Assembly: GCA_026770575.1 (NCBI GenBank)
Contig: MU657206.1
Span: forward strand, 220,428-284,427
Origin: Pelagophyceae sp. CCMP2097
Taxonomy: Eukaryota; Sar; Pelagophyceae
DNA length: 64,000 nt
Reading direction: 5' to 3'
Both the position numbers and the translations under genes were made by a program. Below the pieces are notes generated by a model. The model saw nothing but the letters and a program-made list of their open reading frames with translations, made no database searches and was not told the DNA's origin. Shown in pieces: positions 51,982 through 62,450 of this stretch; positions within the stretch are counted from its first letter, which is position 1, and every line of letters starts with the position of its first letter.

Positions 51982-53609
51982 CTAGAGCGTCGTCGCGGCC
52001 GTGCCTTGGAGGCCGGCGAGCCAGGGCAGCTCCAAAGCCTCCTTGGCGGTGGCGCGCTTGGCCGGCTCGTACTCCAAGAGTCGCTTGAGGAAGGCGGAGA
52101 TGTCGCGCGCCTCGTCCTTGGCGAAGCCAAAGTTCTCTTCCAGAACGCGCGCGAGGGCGTCGACGCCCTGGAGCGGCGGCGCGATGGCGATGTTGCACAG
52201 CTGCGCGCCGTCCCCCGCGAACCACGCGCGCGCGTTCCTCGTGCCGCGCCGCGCCACGTGCGGCGGGATCGCGCCCAGCAGCTCCACCGCCTGCGCCAGG
52301 TGCGACTCGTCCTTGCTAAAGGCCTCGCCCGCCCGCGGCGACTGCGGGTCGAAGAGCGTCTCGCCCGTGAGCAGCTCGAAGACCAAGCAGCCCACGCTCC
52401 AGAGGTCCGCCGCGGGGGTGAACGGCAAAATGCCCAGGATGCCCTCGGGGCAGCGGTACTCGCGCGTCTGGATATCACGTGCAGACTGGCGGTCGACGTA
52501 GAACGCCGTGCCGAGGTCCACGAGCTTGACGCGGTCTCGGTACGCGGCGCCCGCACGGGCTGGCTCCAGCAAAACGTTCTCCGGCTTGATATCCGTGTGG
52601 ATCACGCCCACGTCGTCGTGTACAAAGGCCAAACATTTCAGCAGGCAGGCGGCGATGCCGCGCACCTCGTCGACCTGCAGCACGCCGCGCTCCTGGATGG
52701 CGTGCAGTAAGGTCTCGCCCAGCAATTCAAACACCATGCAGACGTGGTTGCCGTGCGGCCCGGCCACGTAGAAATGCTCCAGCAGCAGCACGACGTCGGA
52801 CTCGCGCTGCAGGTCTGCGGCCGCGCGCTGAATGTGCTGGAGGATGTTGATCTCGTTGACGGCGGCGTTCGTGTACTCCGGCGCCGCCTTTTGGATCTTC
52901 AGCGCCACCTCGCGCTCGTGCTGCGCGTCCCAGCAGCACCACACGGTGGAATACACGCCCCAGCCGAGCTTGTGCAGCACCTTGTACCGCTCGTCGTAGA
53001 CGTCGCCCACGGAGACGGGGTGGTAGCCGCCCACGACGTAGTCCTCCTCGGGCCTGCGCCGATGCGCTCAAGGGACTTTGCGGGAAGCCCCGACCCACCG
53101 GCCGCCGCTCCCCCGGCCGCCGCTCCCCCGGTCGCGGCGCGCGCAAGGACGCTGGCGAGGGACTCGTTCTCGTCTTCTTCGTCTTCGGCCATCATCTGCG
53201 AAGATGCTGCCGGCGCGGCGGCGCGCGGCGGCGGCGCCGGCGGAAGCGGCGCCGGGTCCTCGAACGCCTCGGCGGCGAGCGTCGCGCGCGGCGATGGCTC
53301 GGCGGCGCGCGCGGCCGACGCGTCGTCGCGCCGCGGCGGCGCCGAAGGGAGCATGGCGACGCCGGACCCGGGCCGCTCCGGGGCGTGCAGCGGGTTGCGC
53401 TCGATCTTGCCGTACTGCGAATCCGCCGGGCGGCCGTCGTGGTGGTGGACGTGCGGCGACTTGCGCACGAGGCATCTGCACAAGAGCGGCACCACGCGTG
53501 ACAAACAGCTGCGGCGCGGCGCATCGTCGAGGTCGATGGAATCCAGCAGCAGTCGTTCATTGCCGCTCTCGAACACGCCGTCCACCCTTCGCGAGCCATC
53601 CGCACTCAT
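51982..53609 (-). CDS. SRPK-family serine/threonine kinase
   Basis: SR-protein kinase that phosphorylates Arg/Ser-rich splicing factors. Exons 53609-53095 and 53053-51982 (41-nt intron) give 528 residues in phase. The N-terminal 180 residues are low-complexity with an acidic patch (MMAEDEEDENESLAS). The SRPK start YVVGGYHPVSVGDVYDERYK is diagnostic, followed by the Gly loop KLGWGVYSTVW, the lysine in ALKIQKAAPEY, catalytic loop IHTDIKPENVLL (HTD instead of HRD is normal in SRPKs), DLG in place of DFG in KLVDLGTAFY, and IQTREYRCPEGILG. The usual SRPK spacer insert between kinase lobes is short here. Active-site residues are intact. Confidence 0.92.
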
Positions 53610-53859
53610 CGTGGCCACAGAGCCGCGCAACCTGCACCCGGTCGACGCCCCTCAGGTCTCCTGCGCAATGGACGGATGGACAAGCTGTGGACAATGCGAG
53701 CCCAAAGGTCCGGTAACCCTAGGGTTTCCGTTAGATATCAACTGCCACCGTGACATTTGAAAGGCCGGAGTCGGAGTGCCGGGTCGCGGCGAGGGCGGCC
53801 CACGGCCCGGGCGCAACAGAGGAGGCCAACCCGCGTCGAGTCGTTCCGAAGGCTTGGGC

Positions 53860-56097
53860 CTAGGCACAAAAATAGGAGCCTTGGCCGCGGTCCGTGGCGT
53901 CAGAGCGGAAGCTATTGTCGTCGTCGTCGAAGAGCGGGGTGGCGATGGACTGAGCCGCGATGGACTGCGGCGTCGCGACGGGCGTCGTCGGCGTGGCGGT
54001 CGCCGGGGCGCTGGGCGGCGGCTGCGGCGCCGAAGCCGCGCGGTCGCGGGAGTCGCGGCGCGTCTGCGCCGACCCGCGTATCGACGCGTCGTGCGGCACG
54101 CGCCGCCGCGGCAGCTGCGCGTCCTCGGCCGCCGCCGCGGCGCAGAGCGGCTCGGCCTCGACGAGGCCGCCGCCGAGCTCGACGAGCTCGACGAGCTCGC
54201 CCGCCTTTTCGTCCTCTTGGGCGCCGATCCACGGCGACGCGGTGCCGACGTCGATGAAGTAGTCGCCGGCGTCGCCGAAGAATGGCGTCGTGCGCTTGCG
54301 CAGGTTGGCCGGCGTCGCCGGCGTGGTTACTCTCCGCGGGGTATTGGTCGACGAGGCGAAGCGGTTCAGTGAGGGTAGCCGCGTCAGCGCCGAGAACCGC
54401 GTGCTCGACGCCGGCGGCGACCCGACGTAGACCACGGAGCTCGACCGCGTGAACGTCCGCGTGAGCCGGCCCAGCGTCATCTCGTGGAACGCGCCCGCGG
54501 CCTGGCCGCAAGCGTCGGGGCCATTTCCCGGCCCCCTCGGGAGCCATTTCCCGGCCCCCTCGGGAGCCCGGCGCGAGACGCACCGTCTGCACATTGTTGG
54601 CCCGGAGCTTGATGCCGTCCCTCCCCTCGATGCCGTCCGGGGCCGGGCCCGACGCCTAAGAGTCGCTTTGCCACGGCGCGCGGCGGCGGCGGCGGACGCA
54701 CGGGGAGGGCCTGCTTGCGCCACTCCTCGACGTCTGCGAGGTGCTCTCGGAGCTGGCCGTACGTGTACGTGTTGAGCTTACACAGCGCGGCGGTCATCAA
54801 AACAAAAAAGACCATGTTCAGCACCTCGGTGACGTGCCACCGGCCCAACAACCCCAGTCTAACGCGGAGGTTGGGCGCGGCGCGGTGGAGGAGGAAGATG
54901 ACGCTGTTAGAGACGCAGATGATGATCTGGCACAAAAAGCAAACGTCGAGGTAGACGTCGCAGAGCGTGCGGTAGGGCAGCTTGGGCATATAGTCTGCAA
55001 TGGTGAGCTTCATCGCAATGTTGGTGAGGACCAGCGCCACCGCCGTCTCGGACCGCCCCGCGACGTCGTCGACGCGGAACGCGTAGACGCTCAAAGAGAG
55101 GACGGCGATGGAGCAGATAGGTAACATGATCGTGCGCACGTGCCAGTGACTCTCGCGCTCCACGAGCACGACGATGTGCCTAAACGCGGGATGTCGGATC
55201 GCGGCCAAGCCCGCGGGGACCGCGGGATCCCACGAGGAATGTCGGATCGCAGCCAAGCCCGCGGTCGTGCGACGGCGCGGGTGCGCGCAGCGCCGAGTAG
55301 ACTTTGCCCGTCGTCGAGTGGGCCGGGTTGGTGGCGTAGCAGGCAGTGCAGGAGCCGATGACGCGCCACTCGTGGCGCGCGTGGTGCTCCACCGCGTTTT
55401 CGCTCGTCGCCGGCACGAGCTCGAGCTCGTTGATGGACTTCTTATGCGGCTTGATGCAGATCCGCAGGTTCTGCACGTCAAAGGGAAAGTGGACGAGGCT
55501 CATGTTCGGGATGAGCAGCTTGCCTCGGTAGTACTGCGACAGCTTGACGAGGCCGAGCTTGGGGTCCTTGACCTGGAACTCCCAGTGACTCAACGTCAGA
55601 TCCGCCTCGTTGGAGATGACCAGCTCCGGCTGGAAGAGCTGCGGGCCGAGCGGGTCCAGCGCGAAGCCTAGCGCATCGTTGCGGCGGAGCCTCGAAGAAA
55701 GAGCCCCGCGCGGGATTCCGCGGCGAGAAAAAAGCCGACCTTGCGGCATGCCGACGACGGACGGTTCGTCCCAGTAGTAAAAGACCTTGAAGTCGATGGT
55801 GAACGTGCAGTTGATCGAGTTGAGGTCGCGGATGCCGTTGATCTTATAGCCTACGCGAAGGTCGCCGCGTGCCCGCCCGAATGGGCGGCCCCGGGCACTA
55901 TGCGGCGCGGCGGTGCGGCGTTTGCGGCCCGGGCCCTCGCGCTCGACGGCGTAAACGCCTCGGCTGCGCGCGGGGGGGCGCGGGGTCGCACCGACGCGGA
56001 CCTGCTTCGCCTTGGCGCTGATTCGCTTCTGCTCAATCACTTGGTGGATGGCCGACACCAACTTCTTCTTCTTCGGCCTCAGCGCCGCGTCGTCCAT
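53860..56097 (-). CDS. Pentameric ligand-gated ion channel (Cys-loop superfamily)
   Basis: 585 residues from exons 56097-55992, 55850-55740, 55667-55274, 55179-54654 and 54480-53860; all phases agree. The N terminus is cytosol-like and basic (RPKKKKLVSAIHQVIEQKRI) with no evident signal peptide. The ligand-binding beta sandwich follows: VGYKINGIRDLNSINCTFTI, YYWDEPSVVG, QPELVISNEADLTLSHWEFQ, YRGKLLIPNMSLVHFPFDVQ, NLRICI. The loop motif FPFDVQNL has Leu where animal receptors have Cys. Four helices: TIMLPICSIAVLSLSVYAF, then a pore-type segment ending NIAMKLTIADYMPKLPYRTL, then DVCFLCQIIICVSNSVIFLL, and VTEVLNMVFFVLMTAALCKL. A Ser/Thr/Pro-rich C-terminal tail of about 200 residues follows. Ligand and ion unknown. 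Introns 3 and 4 carry tandem duplications. Confidence 0.85.
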
Positions 56098-56772
56098 CCT
56101 GGAGAAGCGCGCCCCGGGCGCCGGTGAAGCGCGCGAGGCTGCCACGCGACTCGGAAAAGGTTGCGGACCGATTTGACCCGGGTTTCCGGGATGAGTATCA
56201 CAATCTTTTGCACAATGCAAAGAGTGCATTTGCATCCACAGGTCTTTCGCGAGGACGAGCCTTTCTCGGGCTCGCGACAATTGCCGCCACGCCTCGCGCG
56301 CTGGCGCGGCCGCGCCGACGCGCCCCTGAAAAATCCAAAAGTGATGTCAACTGGGATTGCTTTTCGAACTTTTTGGCTGCCAACGCAGGAATCAGTTCAC
56401 GTAAGTCACGCTTAAGCGATGCGGACCTGAACTTTGATGGCCCCGGACGAGGTGTGGGAGGATGATGGCGACTTGCCCGCTGCGCCGCGCCGCAGCCACG
56501 CCCCCACTTTGCATCCCGGTGCGATCGAGCCGCTCGGGGGCATTGAGGTGACGGCGGTGCAACGCCGCAAATCTGACCCGTAAATTGCAGTGTCCTGCTT
56601 GTAGTCCGGGCTGTAGGACTGGCGTGCCGGTTCCCTCTGGGATCTGCATGCGCCACTAGGAGACGGACCCGAATCCCGAACGGGACAGGCAGACCCGCTA
56701 TAATGACCGCGTCGGCTCGACTGGAAGCCACTCTTCGAAAAAAACAGATCTAGAGGAAACTTGACCCTTTTT

Positions 56773-57266
56773 CAGGCCCCGAAGGGGACTGCACCGTTTG
56801 ATCAACGTCAGTTTACGGTCAGGGCCCTTCGGGTCCTTTGATTGAAGGATTACTTGGGGCAATTATGTCTGTCTGTCTGTTTGTCCGTCCGTCTGTTTGT
56901 CTGTCTGTCCGTCGCCGGGTCCATCCGTGAAGTTCCGTCTACTTTGGGGAAGGAAAAAAACAGCAACTCGGCCGATTTAGCGATTGGTGGTTGATGCGAT
57001 CGCTAAAATTGGGAGTTGAGGTCGAGCAGGAGCCTCATTGGAATCATCATAGAAGAAGTTTTTGGTCACAGGTTCGAATCTGGTCGGCCGCAAAAAAAAG
57101 AAAAAATAAATAGCTCAATAAGAAATAAAATAATAAAAATAAAGATAAGGAGGATTTGAAAGTTCAGCGATTAGTTAAATAATTTCAATTATTTACGTGG
57201 GCATTGCAATGGGATTTGGCTGTATCCTTCGGGTCCTCCGTGTGCCTCCGGCGCGCTCTTGTAATA
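56773..57266 (+). mobile_element. tRNA-derived SINE-like element, copy 2
   Basis: Same order as copy 1 but on the plus strand: a degraded hairpin whose right arm reads GGGCCCTTCGGGTCCTTTGA, a GTCT/GTCC simple repeat (56866-56922), a variable 40-bp stretch, AACAGCAACTC, the 120-nt tRNA-like core (56970-57089), an A-rich tail and a common 3' segment ending CTCTTGTAATA. The core and everything 3' of it are identical to the reverse complement of 15422-15718; the hairpin and simple repeat have diverged. Confidence 0.75.
56970..57089 (+). ncRNA. tRNA-like core of the SINE-like element (copy 2)
   Basis: Identical over all 120 bases to copy 1: terminal GGCCGAT/GTCGGCC, the 8-bp D-like hairpin and the B-box GGTTCGAATCT (57071-57081). 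Likely an internal RNA polymerase III promoter. Confidence 0.6.
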
Positions 57267-57491
57267 GAAATGTACACCATAATTAAGCCAATGGGCTCAG
57301 GCCAACCAGCGATTTTCTCCAAACCTCATTCTAAGGCGATCGCATACTCGATTCGTGGTCTCCGCCCCAAGATACCCCGGCGCACGAAGCAGCGCCCCCA
57401 AACTCGGACTTCGTATACTCTCAAGGGTGAATTTTAATTTCGCGCTGGCAGCCAAAAACTTGAAAGTCGAAACCAACCGGCAGCGCGATCG

Positions 57492-58126
57492 ATGGCCAGC
57501 CACGCTTACCACGCCCGCCGCGTCAGCTCGGCGCCGGTTCAGCGCAAGGTCGAGGCGCCGCCACCGTTGAAGCCGATTCCGCTGGCGGCGTGGCTGAACA
57601 GGCAGGCCTCAGACTCGCGAGAGGCGCGGCTCCAAATTTCCGGCCGCGTGCGACGGCGGGCCTCGGGCGGCGCCGTCGACCGCTCCGACATCGATGGCGG
57701 GCAGACGCACCGGCCGAGGTGCGCCGCTCCCTCTGGGGCACGCCGGACGCACCGCTCGCTCGCCGACGCGGCGGCGCCAGGCTCGACGTCGCGTCCGCGC
57801 TCCGGAGTTGGGTCGCGCCCGCGCCCGCCGGCCACACGCCCCCGCGCCGAGGTGTCGCGAACGCCGAGCCCGCGCCGGCCGTGCGGCGCGGCCGGGTGAC
57901 GCCGCGCAAGGCCGTGCGCGAGGCGCCGCCGCCCGCGGCGAAGCGGCCGCGGCTCTCGCCCGAGCCGCCGGCGGCGCCGCGCGCCCTCTGCCGACCGGTC
58001 GGCGTCGTCATCGACCTCGATTCTGCGTTTTCGTCCGACTCTGCGTGGACAAATAGCCCGGGACGACCGTCACCGACGACCCCAGAGGCCATCAACCGGC
58101 TCACCGACGCCCTCCCCGGGATGTAA
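57492..58126 (+). CDS. Small basic, probably nuclear protein of unknown function
   Basis: Exons 57492-57647 and 57719-58126 (71-nt GTGCG intron) give 187 residues in phase. The product is Arg/Pro/Ala rich, starting MASHAYHARRVSSAPVQRKV, with SLWGTPDAPLARR, a basic patch RRGRVTPRKAVREAPPPAAK then RPRLSPEPP (nuclear localisation-like) and VGVVIDLDSAFSSDSAW near the end. No domain is recognised. Phase closure and a clean ATG support it. A bZIP/HMG or cell-cycle substrate role would be speculation. Confidence 0.55.
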
Positions 58127-58429
58127 ACACGCGTGCCTCACGCAAGGACCGGAACCCCTCGAAGACGGCGCTCTCGACGATCCTCCGGCGGGTACGCGAG
58201 AGAGACCCGGCGCGGCAGTTTGGGGGCCGCGAATCGATCATGCCCATATTTATGACGAGTCGCATGCGTCGCGCCAGAGGGGGGCGCTTCCTGGGGCGCA
58301 GCCCGAGCGTGGTCCTGCCTTTCCTCGGAAACTAAAAAGAACAAGTGTTTACTGCCTCAGGTATATCGGGCCTCGGGCCTCGCGCCCGTCCGCCGCGGCT
58401 CTTCCCGACGTCGTGGTGCGCGGCGGCGC
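58127..58429. other. Intergenic region
   Basis: About 300 bp between two convergent genes; no gene, repeat or RNA seen. Confidence 0.45.
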
Positions 58430-58780
58430 TTATTCCGCCTTGACGGGCGGCGGCGCCGGTTTCGCGGCGCCGGCGGCGGCGCCCGCGGCGCCCGGGGCGC
58501 CCGCGGGGCCGGCTTCCGCGCCCTCCATCCGTTCCAGCTGGAGCTGGCGCAGCGGCTCCATGAAGACGTACATGCCGCCGACCACGCCGGCGAACGTCGT
58601 CAAGACGTAGACCTGCCAGTCGGACGAGCGCCTAGGGCGCGCGCGTGGCGGCTGGCTCGCGCTCACGCAGAGGGCATGAATTGGCGGCGGCTCGCGGGCA
58701 GCGCGCGCGGCGGCGGCGCACCTTCGGAGCTTGATGGCACCGTGGCCGCCGGTGAACAGCTTGTTCAAGCGCTCCATCAT
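58430..58780 (-). CDS. 86-aa single-pass membrane protein
   Basis: Exons 58780-58722 and 58631-58430 (90-nt intron) join in phase to 86 residues. MMERLNKLFTGGHGAIKLRR is a short amphipathic start, followed by one helix WQVYVLTTFAGVVGGMYVFM, a charged stretch EPLRQLQLERMEG and an Ala/Pro/Gly tail ending PPPVKAE. Size and layout resemble small mitochondrial inner-membrane subunits or assembly proteins; no named family is recognised. Start choice between two adjacent Met codons (58780, 58777) is arbitrary. Confidence 0.6.
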   Translation of the reverse strand: MMERLNKLFTGGHGAIKLRRCAAAARAAREPPPIHALCVSASQPPRARPRRSSDWQVYVLTTFAGVVGGMYVFMEPLRQLQLERMEGAEAGPAGAPGAAGAAAGAAKPAPPPVKAE

Positions 58781-59113
58781 CGCGCGGGCGTGGCGGCGCG
58801 GAGGCTCTGCTTCCTTTTTTTGGAAGTGTCGCTGAAGACGTTTGGCGACAAGAATCTCATCCGAACGACCGGACCGGACCGTGCCATGCGCCAGTGAGCT
58901 CACAGTGAGACTCGGAGCCTCGAGGGTTCGAGGTGGAAGCGGTAGGGGGGCGGCTTCCGTACTGTAGACGCGGCTCCCGTGGCGCGTCGTCGGAGGGACG
59001 GCGCGCCCCCGAGGGCGACGACTGAGGCATGACGACATATTATTAATCCGACGGTCGCGTCGGCACGGGGGGTTCCGCACTCCTCGGCCGGACGGCGGCG
59101 GCTCGGGGGCGGG
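58781..59113. other. Intergenic region
   Basis: About 330 bp upstream of the small membrane protein; no gene seen. Confidence 0.4.
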
Positions 59114-60485
59114 TCACCACGCCTGGCGCACGCCCCGGGCGCCCTTGATGCCGGGCCCGGCGATGTGCGGCAGCGTGCGCGCTTGCGTGACCTTGCGCGG
59201 CTGCCCCGTGCCCGTCGTGCTGCCGCGCGGCGGGCCGCCGGGCAGCCGGCGCGAGAATCCGCCCGTGCTGCTCTTCACCGGTGGGCGGCCGCCGAGGCTC
59301 GCGGGTCGTCGTACGTTTGGTCCGTTCGACGCGAGGCGTTTGGACATGAGGTCCTTTCTTTTCTCGACGCCCTTCTTCATGTCGAGGAAGCGCTGCTCCG
59401 CCGCGTTCTTGCCGCGCTTGCCCGACGCCGCGCCGAGCGCGGGCACCTGCACGGGCCCGCGGCCGCCCTGCTGCCGCTGCTGCTTGCGGTGCAACCAGTT
59501 GTTGATGGCCTCGTCCTGCCGGCTCGCCGCGTTGGGCGGCTGGCGCTGGAAGCCGACGGGCCGCCGCAGCGCCGAGCCGCCGGTGGCCGGCCCGAGCGGC
59601 TGCTTCTTGGCGTGCATGCGCACGGCGTAGACGTCCTTGGACGCGGCGCCGGGCACCGCCGGCATGCGCTGCTTCGTGAAACTCAGGCCCGTGCCGCGCC
59701 CGGCGCCGCCGCGCGCCGCGCCCGACGACGAGACGGACGCGCCGCCCACCGCGTCGACGCGATCGTAGATGGAGTCGTTTTCCAGCGACGCGATTCGCCG
59801 CTCCAGGTCGACGAGGCGGTCCAGCGAGCTTATGACCGTCGCGAGCGAGCCCTGGCCCCGCGCCTCGGGCGGCGCGCGCGCGGGCGCGTCGTCGGCGTCG
59901 GCGTCGCGCCGCGCGCGCCGGTCCGATGTCCGCGACTCGCTCTTCGCGTCGGCGGCGATCTGCGCCTTGCGCTGCCGGTACGCCTCCTTCTTCGACTTGA
60001 GCAGGTCGCGCTTCTCGATCTGGCTCCGCAGCCGCCGCAGGCACTCGATGTGCCGGTGCACCTCCTCCTCGAGGCGCTCCTCCTACGCCGCGCCGCATTC
60101 GCGCGCGGCGCACGACGCGCGGGCGGGCGGACCACGCGCCTCGTGGCGCTCGCGGGACTGGTAGGAGAGGACGAATTCCTTGGAGACTTGGAGTGGCTTC
60201 GCCTGCGTTCTCAATTCTGCGTTCTCAATTTTCGTCGAACGGCGCGCGCGGGGAGCCGGGGCGCGTCAAACGGGGCGGGCCGCCACGGACCTGCTCCTCC
60301 TCGATGACGCGCTGCATCCATGCGGCCTTGGCCTTGAGCGTCTCCGCGCCGCGCTGATTCTTCCGGTCCTGGGTCTTCATCTGCTTCGTCTTCATCAGCG
60401 CCGCCTTGAGCGCCGTCTCGTTGGCCAGCTTGTGCCAGTTCAGCAGCTTCATCTCCGCCTCGAGCTGCTCCGCAGACTCGTGCAT
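59114..60485 (-). CDS. Coiled-coil protein with basic C terminus
   Basis: 387 residues from exons 60485-60291 and 60082-59114, in phase. The N-terminal 110 residues are one long coiled coil (EQLEAEMKLLNWHKLANETA, WMQRVIEEEQEERLEEEVHR, IECLRRLRSQIEKRDLLKSK). A second helical segment near ATVISSLDRLVDLERRIASL follows, and then a Gly/Arg/Pro-rich disordered tail of about 230 residues, ending GPGIKGARGVRQAW. The W-containing heptads resemble centrosomal or ciliary CCDC proteins, but no specific family is assigned. Cytoskeletal role inferred only. Confidence 0.65.
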
Positions 60486-60692
60486 CGCGAGAAAAGGGCC
60501 GCCGCGCGCGCCTGGAAAACGCGGCAGGCTGTGCGTTGCGGTAACCGCTGTTTTTTAGTCGCCGAAACAAATCTTCACAGCGCGACGATGGGCCGTCGAC
60601 ATCCAGACATCTAGCCATCCGGCAAGCCCTCTCGCAGCTGCGCTCTCGCAGGGGACCACGTGCCGGTCTCCTGCGCACAAGAAAATACATCA

Positions 60693-62226
60693 TTATTGCG
60701 GCTGTGGCAAGCCATACGGCGGCACCTGCGGAGACGGCAGCGGAGACGGCAGCGGAGACGGCAGCGGCGACAGCTGCTGCGGCGGTGGCTGCTGCCCGTA
60801 GAACGCCTGGGGCGGGAAGCCCTGCTGAGGAGGGAAGCCGCCGGGCTGCTGCGCGGAGTAGCCGTGCATCGGAGGATACCCGGGCATCGGAGGAAAGCCA
60901 AGAAACCTACGTCCGCCGCGGTCGTCCGCGCGGGGGGGCGGCGGGCGGGGCGTCGACGGGGACGCACGGCGGTCGTGGTTGTTGTTGCGGCCAGCCGCCC
61001 TGCTGGAAGCTGAAGGGCGCGCCGCCCGGCGGGTTGGCACCCCACTGCGGCGGCCCGCGCGGCGGCGCGCCTCGGAAGGCGGGCGGCGCGTCTGCGAACT
61101 TGCCTCTGCCCTGGTGGGCGAAGCGGCACTTTGCGCCGTTGAAGCACCCCGTCGGCGAGCCCCAGAAGCGGCACTCCGTCGACGGCCCCGCGGGCCGGAT
61201 CTCCGGCCGCGAGACGTGCAGCACGCGGCCGTCGTACTCCTTGCCGTCCATTTCCGAAATAGCTTTTTCAGAGTCCGCCGGTTTCGCAAAGGTCAAAAAG
61301 GCAAAGCCGCGCGACCGGCTGAACTGCGGGTGCAGCGGCATGAAGATCTCCGAGATCTCGCCCCACTGCGAGAAAAACGCCTTGAGGTCGTTGGCAGAAG
61401 TGCGGTAGTCGAGGTTGGAGACGTAGACCTTTCGGTCATTGTTGGCGCTGTTCATGGCATTCTTCGCCTCGGCCGCCGCCGCAACCGAGCCGCCGCCCTG
61501 GCCCAAGATGGGGATGTGTCGCCGGCCAGAGCCCCGCGACGCCGACTGCGCCTCGCCGACGATGGCCGCCACGTCGAGCGGGCCCTCGTCAGCCGTGTAA
61601 TCGGCTGGTGCAGAGTTGTACTCTGCCGGCGCAGAGTACTCGGCCCTCCGCATCGCCTTGTCGCCGCGCGAGTCCTGCGCCTCGTGCGTATCGTCGCGGT
61701 CCGACGACGCGGGCCTGGGGCGCAAACGACTCACGAAAGGAGCATAGTCGCCGACGTCGTAGTCCGTCTCGCGCTCGCGCTTCTTGGAGTACTCCTCGGA
61801 CCCGCCCGCAGCCTCCGCCTCGAGGCCTGGCGCGGCACGGTACAGGCGTGAAGCGTACACGGCGCCAACGTGCTCCCGCCTCGTCCGGACGCCGCGGCGG
61901 ACCGTCTCCGGCTAGACTGTCGGCGAAACCGTCGATCGACGAGTTGCCGCCGGCGGGCGCGGCGCCGCGATCTGTGCGCGGCTTGGGATCACGGAGGGGG
62001 CCTTCCCGGCGTCCTCGACCCGCCCTTGCGTTGCTGGAGCAGACTTCTAGGTCGGGCGATTTGTGCTGCGCTCACCGTAGGCGAGCGTCGAGGCGAGTGT
62101 CGACTCGGACCGCGCGTCTGAGAAGGAGTGCGTCGTGGCCAACGCGATGGACCCGCCCTCTTGCGCCTCGCTGTCCGACAGCTCCTGGCTCGACGCAAAG
62201 AGCAGCGCCGCCGTGCTAAAGTCCAT
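60693..62226 (-). CDS. RNA-binding protein with RRM and CCCH zinc finger
   Basis: 446 residues from exons 62226-62076, 62024-61993 (only 32 nt), 61911-60968 and 60906-60693; total length is a multiple of three and all phases agree. The RRM has RNP2 in RKVYVSNLDYRTSANDLKAF and RNP1 in SRGFAFLTFAKPADSEKAIS; it is followed by STECRFWGSPTGCFNGAKCR with FAHQGRG, a C-x7-C-x5-C-x3-H zinc finger. The N terminus is Ser/Glu rich and the C terminus is Gly/Pro/Gln/Tyr low complexity (YPPMHGYSAQQPGG and a PLPSP repeat). Likely a nuclear mRNA processing or binding factor. Divergent from the SelU gene with 224 bp between starts. Confidence 0.82.
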
Positions 62227-62450
62227 GCCGGCACGTCCCGCGAGCGACGAGACCGCCGCCGCCCGCGCGACGCAGCTCGGCCCGGACGGAGCTCCGGAGA
62301 GACTCCGCCGTCGAGGGAGAGGCGAGTGCAAGATTTTGCAAATTCAACTTGAAATACCCTAAAATGCCACACACAGCAATTGCACACCACCTGAAAATGC
62401 GCTCTTCAGCGACAGATTCTGCTTCGCGGACGGATCGTGGTCTGACCTCC

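Larger units (their letters stand above)
56098..57491. other. Intergenic region with SINE-like element copy 2
   Basis: About 1.4 kb without a protein gene; contains the repeated element at 56773-57266. Frames at 56200-56730 have no recognisable content. Confidence 0.55.

Noticed and set aside
56198..56731. 177-codon minus-strand frame upstream of the channel gene
   Set aside because: No domain and no splice consistency; probably 5' flank.
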